Made by a program: the position numbers and the translations under genes. DNA of 16,436 nucleotides, from positions 1 to 16,436 of the forward strand of contig DASQOM010000076.1 of NCBI GenBank assembly GCA_035644495.1, given 5' to 3'. Position 1 is the stretch's first letter; each line of letters begins with the position of its first letter. This DNA is from JACQFK01 sp035644495. GTDB lineage: Bacteria > Planctomycetota > MHYJ01 > JACPRB01. Under the pieces are notes generated by a model that saw only the letters and a program-made list of their open reading frames with translations, made no database searches and was not told the origin of the DNA. This document shows, one piece after another, positions 14,447 through 16,436 of this stretch.

Positions 14447-15425
14447 GCAAGCCCAGGCCCAGCTTCTTGCAGTACTTGACGCTGCGCGCCAGCTGCGCGA
14501 GCTGCCAGGCCTGCTCGGCCTTCAACCCCTTCGGCGTGACATAGGGCTTCTTCGGCTTGCCCCGCCGCGCCATCGCCATATAGCGGGAGAAGCCGGACGC
14601 GGCCGCATCGGGCCACAGGTCGAAGTACCCCGGCTTGAGCACCTCGAGCTTCCGCGCGTCGCCGGTGATGATCTCCAGCTGCACGGGCGTCTTCGGACAC
14701 AGTTTCTGGTACAGCGTGAAGTACTCCTTCCAATCGACGACGCCGTCGCCCATCGCGACCCATTCGAACGCCGCGCCGGCCGGGATCTCCCACACGGCCG
14801 AGTCGCGGATGCCGGTCGTCACCGCATAGGGCGCCAGGTTCTTCAGCGTCTCGATCGGATCCTCCAGCGCCCAGACGGCGTTGCCGGTGTCCATCGTCGC
14901 GCCGACATAGTCGCTCCCCGCCTCCTCGATGAGGCAGATCAGCTCGGTCGACTGCATGTCGCCCGCGTGGTTCTCTACGGCGATTCTCACGCCCGCGCCC
15001 TTCGCCTCGCTGCGGACCGCCTTGCAGGTCTGGATCACCCGCGCGATATGCGGCCAGAGGCCGACCTTCGGGGCGCGGTCGCCGATCCAGCCCAGGTAGC
15101 AGCGCGCGACCCGCGACCCGAGCGCTTCGGCGACCCGGATCGTCGTGCGCAGCAGCTTCTCGGGCGGGCCCCACTTGCCGTTCCAGAAGCCCGAGGTCCT
15201 GTCGATGCCGCCCGTCCCGGCCTGGATCTCGATGCCCAGATCCTTGGCCTGCGACCGGATCCCGCGCAGGTAATCGGCGGAGCAGCTCTCATAGACGTCG
15301 AGGTCGGAGAAGAGCACCGTGTCGCAGCCCAGCGACGCGGCGTGCTCGAGGAGTTTCGGGGCCTTCCAGCCCAGCGCGCGGATCGAGTAGTTGTCGAAGC
15401 CCAGGTTCAATCGGAATCGGCTCAT
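14442..15425 (-). CDS. Second sugar phosphate isomerase/epimerase, xylose-isomerase-like TIM barrel
   Basis: 327 residues, cytoplasmic. The PF01261-like ligand pattern is visible: RIAVENHAGD (E151), ATMDTGN (D179) and VQLEIITG (E251). Where the family usually has H-x-K-D, this protein has GIRDS (R207, D208), so one canonical His position is changed. The C-terminal 60 residues or so are basic and helical (RRGKPKKPYVTPKG). The frame extends upstream to 15593 inside the lipoprotein gene, but that part is Arg/Gly/Pro-rich shadow sequence. ATG 15425 overlaps the lipoprotein TGA by four bases, has a GAGGAAGA ribosome binding site, and begins the first barrel strand (RLNLGFDNYS). Only distantly similar to the isomerase at 10168, so probably a different substrate. 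It is co-transcribed with the lipoprotein. Confidence -1.
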   Translation of the reverse strand: MSRFRLNLGFDNYSIRALGWKAPKLLEHAASLGCDTVLFSDLDVYESCSADYLRGIRSQAKDLGIEIQAGTGGIDRTSGFWNGKWGPPEKLLRTTIRVAEALGSRVARCYLGWIGDRAPKVGLWPHIARVIQTCKAVRSEAKGAGVRIAVENHAGDMQSTELICLIEEAGSDYVGATMDTGNAVWALEDPIETLKNLAPYAVTTGIRDSAVWEIPAGAAFEWVAMGDGVVDWKEYFTLYQKLCPKTPVQLEIITGDARKLEVLKPGYFDLWPDAAASGFSRYMAMARRGKPKKPYVTPKGLKAEQAWQLAQLARSVKYCKKLGLGLQ

Positions 15426-16144
15426 TCTTCCTCGATCCTCTGGAACCAGATCGTGCGGGCCAGCCGGCTGGCTTCCTCGCCTTCCGGATCGACCAGCGGA
15501 GTGAACATCGTGTATCGGCAGCCGGCGATCCGGAGCCGCACGGCTCCCAGGATCTCCTCGCCCCGGATCGTGCCCTTCACCAGGAGCAGGCACTCGTCCC
15601 GGCGGAGGTCCGGGCGGACCTGGACGCAGACCTCGGCCGTCGTCCGCGGATCCTCGGGTTGGGTCGACTTCCCGGCATATCGCGCCCCCTCGGGAGGCCA
15701 GACGTCGCCGATGGGAAAGGCCCTATCGAACTCGATCGTGGACGTGACCGCCCACAGACAGGTCGTGGCCGTGATCGGGGCGCCGTTGATCTCGACCTTC
15801 GCCGAGTGCTGATCGACCGTGCGAAGGGTGAAGGCCGGGAGATGCACCTCGTCAAGGCGAAGCAGCGCGGCGGGGCGACGAGGCAGCGGCGGCGGCGCCG
15901 CCGCCGCCGCGGCGGCGGGCCGGGCCGGCGTGGTTTTCGGCGCTTCGGGCTTCGGGTCCTGGCGTGGCGCGGGGGCGGGCTCCGCCGGGGTCGCGGGCGC
16001 CGGCCAAGGCGCCGGCGCAGCCGGCCGGGGCGGCATCACGACGACCGGCTGGGGCTTCGGCGTCGCGCGCAGCGGCGCGTCGTCCTCCTTCGCGGAGCAC
16101 GCCGCAAGCGCGAGGATTCCGGCGAGCGTCAGGGCGCGGGTCAT
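15422..16144 (-). CDS. Putative lipoprotein with Pro/Ala-rich linker, function unknown
   Basis: 240 residues. The signal MTRALTLAGILALAAC has a good lipobox (L13-A-A-C16). Residues 17-90 or so form a low-complexity Pro/Ala linker, including seven consecutive Ala, which would hold the C-terminal domain away from the membrane. The remaining 145 or so residues look like a small beta-rich domain (LHLPAFTLRTVDQHSAKVE-like strands, VCVQVRPDLRRDECLLLVKG, AVRLRIAGCRYTMF) with three scattered cysteines. I recognise no family. The start is firm, with AAGGAGG five bases upstream. The stop overlaps the isomerase start, so the two are made together, but the sequence gives no functional link. Confidence -1.
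   Translation of the reverse strand: MTRALTLAGILALAACSAKEDDAPLRATPKPQPVVVMPPRPAAPAPWPAPATPAEPAPAPRQDPKPEAPKTTPARPAAAAAAAPPPLPRRPAALLRLDEVHLPAFTLRTVDQHSAKVEINGAPITATTCLWAVTSTIEFDRAFPIGDVWPPEGARYAGKSTQPEDPRTTAEVCVQVRPDLRRDECLLLVKGTIRGEEILGAVRLRIAGCRYTMFTPLVDPEGEEASRLARTIWFQRIEEE
15886..15918. repeat. Overlapping GGC/GCC palindromes in the lipoprotein linker
   Basis: A perfect 22-bp palindrome (15886-15907) and a perfect 18-bp palindrome (15901-15918) built from GGC/GCC triplets encode the Ala run and its flanks in the linker of the lipoprotein. Such triplet runs can slip in replication and form strong hairpins in mRNA. Probably a by-product of the Ala/Pro-rich coding in a GC-rich genome. Confidence -1.
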
Positions 16145-16149
16145 GTCGG

Positions 16150-16156
16150 CCTCCTT
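16150..16156 (-). promoter_or_regulatory. Strong ribosome binding site of the lipoprotein gene
   Basis: AAGGAGG on the minus strand lies five bases before ATG 16144. It is the strongest Shine-Dalgarno sequence in the window and fixes the start of the lipoprotein gene. Confidence -1.
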
Positions 16157-16220
16157 CTACACTACAGGGCTGGGCGGCGTCTAATAATTTGGAACCGATT
16201 CCCCTTGAGGCGGCAAAGAG

Positions 16221-16226
16221 TATACT
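16221..16226 (+). promoter_or_regulatory. Possible -10 box of the zinc-ribbon gene at the right edge
   Basis: TATACT lies 17 bases before ATG 16244, so transcription would start about ten bases before the gene. No good -35 is present at the normal distance (ATTCCC 17 bases upstream; TTGAGG at 16205-16210 is too close). The 12-base imperfect palindrome GGAACCGATTCC at 16191-16202 overlaps the expected -35 area and might be an operator. The rest of the 99-base divergent region (16145-16243) must also hold the lipoprotein promoter, which I could not place. Confidence -1.
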
Positions 16227-16243
16227 GGCACTCCGGGCGATCG

Positions 16244-16436
16244 ATGGGCAGAGCAATCACCTACTGCGTCCAGTGCAGCAAGCGCGTCTCCGACGCGGAC
16301 CTTTCCTCCGGCAAGGCGTTCCGCGTCGGCGATCGGATCCTCTGCGACGGTTGTACGCCCGACGCCATCAAGATCAAAAGCAGCACCAAGGTGACGCGGC
16401 CGAGGGACGCGATCACGACCGTCCTCAAGAAACCGC
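16244..16436 (+). CDS. Zinc-ribbon protein, 5' part (cut by the window end)
   Basis: 64 codons are present and the frame is still open at the end. The protein starts MGRAITYCVQCSKRVS and has Cys at 8, 11, 34 and 37, a CxxC-22-CxxC treble-clef or zinc-ribbon layout. Between the pairs it reads GKAFRVGDRILC, matching GTAFRVRDHVAC at the same positions in the giant membrane protein at 3325-7140. A basic Lys/Thr/Arg-rich linker follows (KIKSSTKVTRPRD). In other proteins such ribbons at the extreme N-terminus precede a TM helix, FHA, kinase or repeat domains; what follows here is outside the window. No ribosome binding site is evident; a -10-like box lies just upstream. Confidence -1.
   Translation, partial: MGRAITYCVQCSKRVSDADLSSGKAFRVGDRILCDGCTPDAIKIKSSTKVTRPRDAITTVLKKP

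Noticed and set aside
15426..15593. Upstream extension of the second isomerase
   Set aside because: It lies in another frame of the lipoprotein gene and reads as Arg/Gly/Pro-rich shadow sequence; the ATGA overlap at 15425 with a ribosome binding site is a better start.

Overview
This is a GC-rich bacterial chromosomal window with no rRNA, tRNA, CRISPR array, transposase or integrase that I can see. The gene content suggests a planctomycete-like (Planctomycetota/PVC) heterotroph: a PQQ-type beta-propeller protein, a giant zinc-ribbon/TM/LamG/malectin-like surface protein, Gfo/Idh/MocA oxidoreductases with xylose-isomerase-like TIM barrels, several lipoproteins, and a glycine-rich C-terminal anchor. 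That taxonomic call is an inference from family content, not from a marker gene. Twelve protein genes are supported, two of them cut by the window edges. No gene-free stretch exceeds about 230 bases.

Left part (1-7227). The 3' end of a secreted SMP-30/gluconolactonase-like gene with a Gly-rich C-terminal sorting tail runs on the plus strand. It overlaps tail-to-tail by 50 bases a minus-strand PQQ-propeller gene (485-3094). Upstream of that, also on the minus strand, lies a 1271-codon gene (3325-7140). It encodes a membrane protein with an N-terminal zinc ribbon, one TM helix, a long helical/TPR region, and LamG, Ig-like and malectin-like modules outside the cell. The 230-base gap between these two genes holds a hairpin after the large gene and a perfect 29-bp palindrome just upstream of the propeller gene's ribosome binding site.

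Middle (7228-10070). A divergent pair of transcription units shares an 85-base promoter region. The minus-strand unit encodes a small class III nucleotide-cyclase-like protein with altered substrate-recognition residues, followed one base later by a two-domain GNAT acetyltransferase. The plus-strand unit encodes a secreted protein of unrecognised family that looks like a TIM-barrel glycosidase.

Right part (10168-16436). A four-gene plus-strand operon with 4-, 4- and 1-base overlaps encodes a TIM-barrel sugar isomerase/epimerase, a Gfo/Idh/MocA oxidoreductase, a NagA-like amidohydrolase and a PHP-domain (CehA/McbA-like) lipoprotein. It reads as a sugar or amino-sugar catabolic pathway without nagB, and is the most likely place for undescribed biochemistry. 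It converges on a two-gene minus-strand unit (lipoprotein plus a second TIM-barrel isomerase); a 25-bp near-perfect palindrome contains both stop codons. The window ends in a gene whose N-terminal zinc ribbon has the same cysteine spacing as the ribbon of the giant membrane protein, which points to a shared domain family in this genome.

[Form note: the original answer stated no feature confidences; the required field is filled with -1, meaning not stated.]
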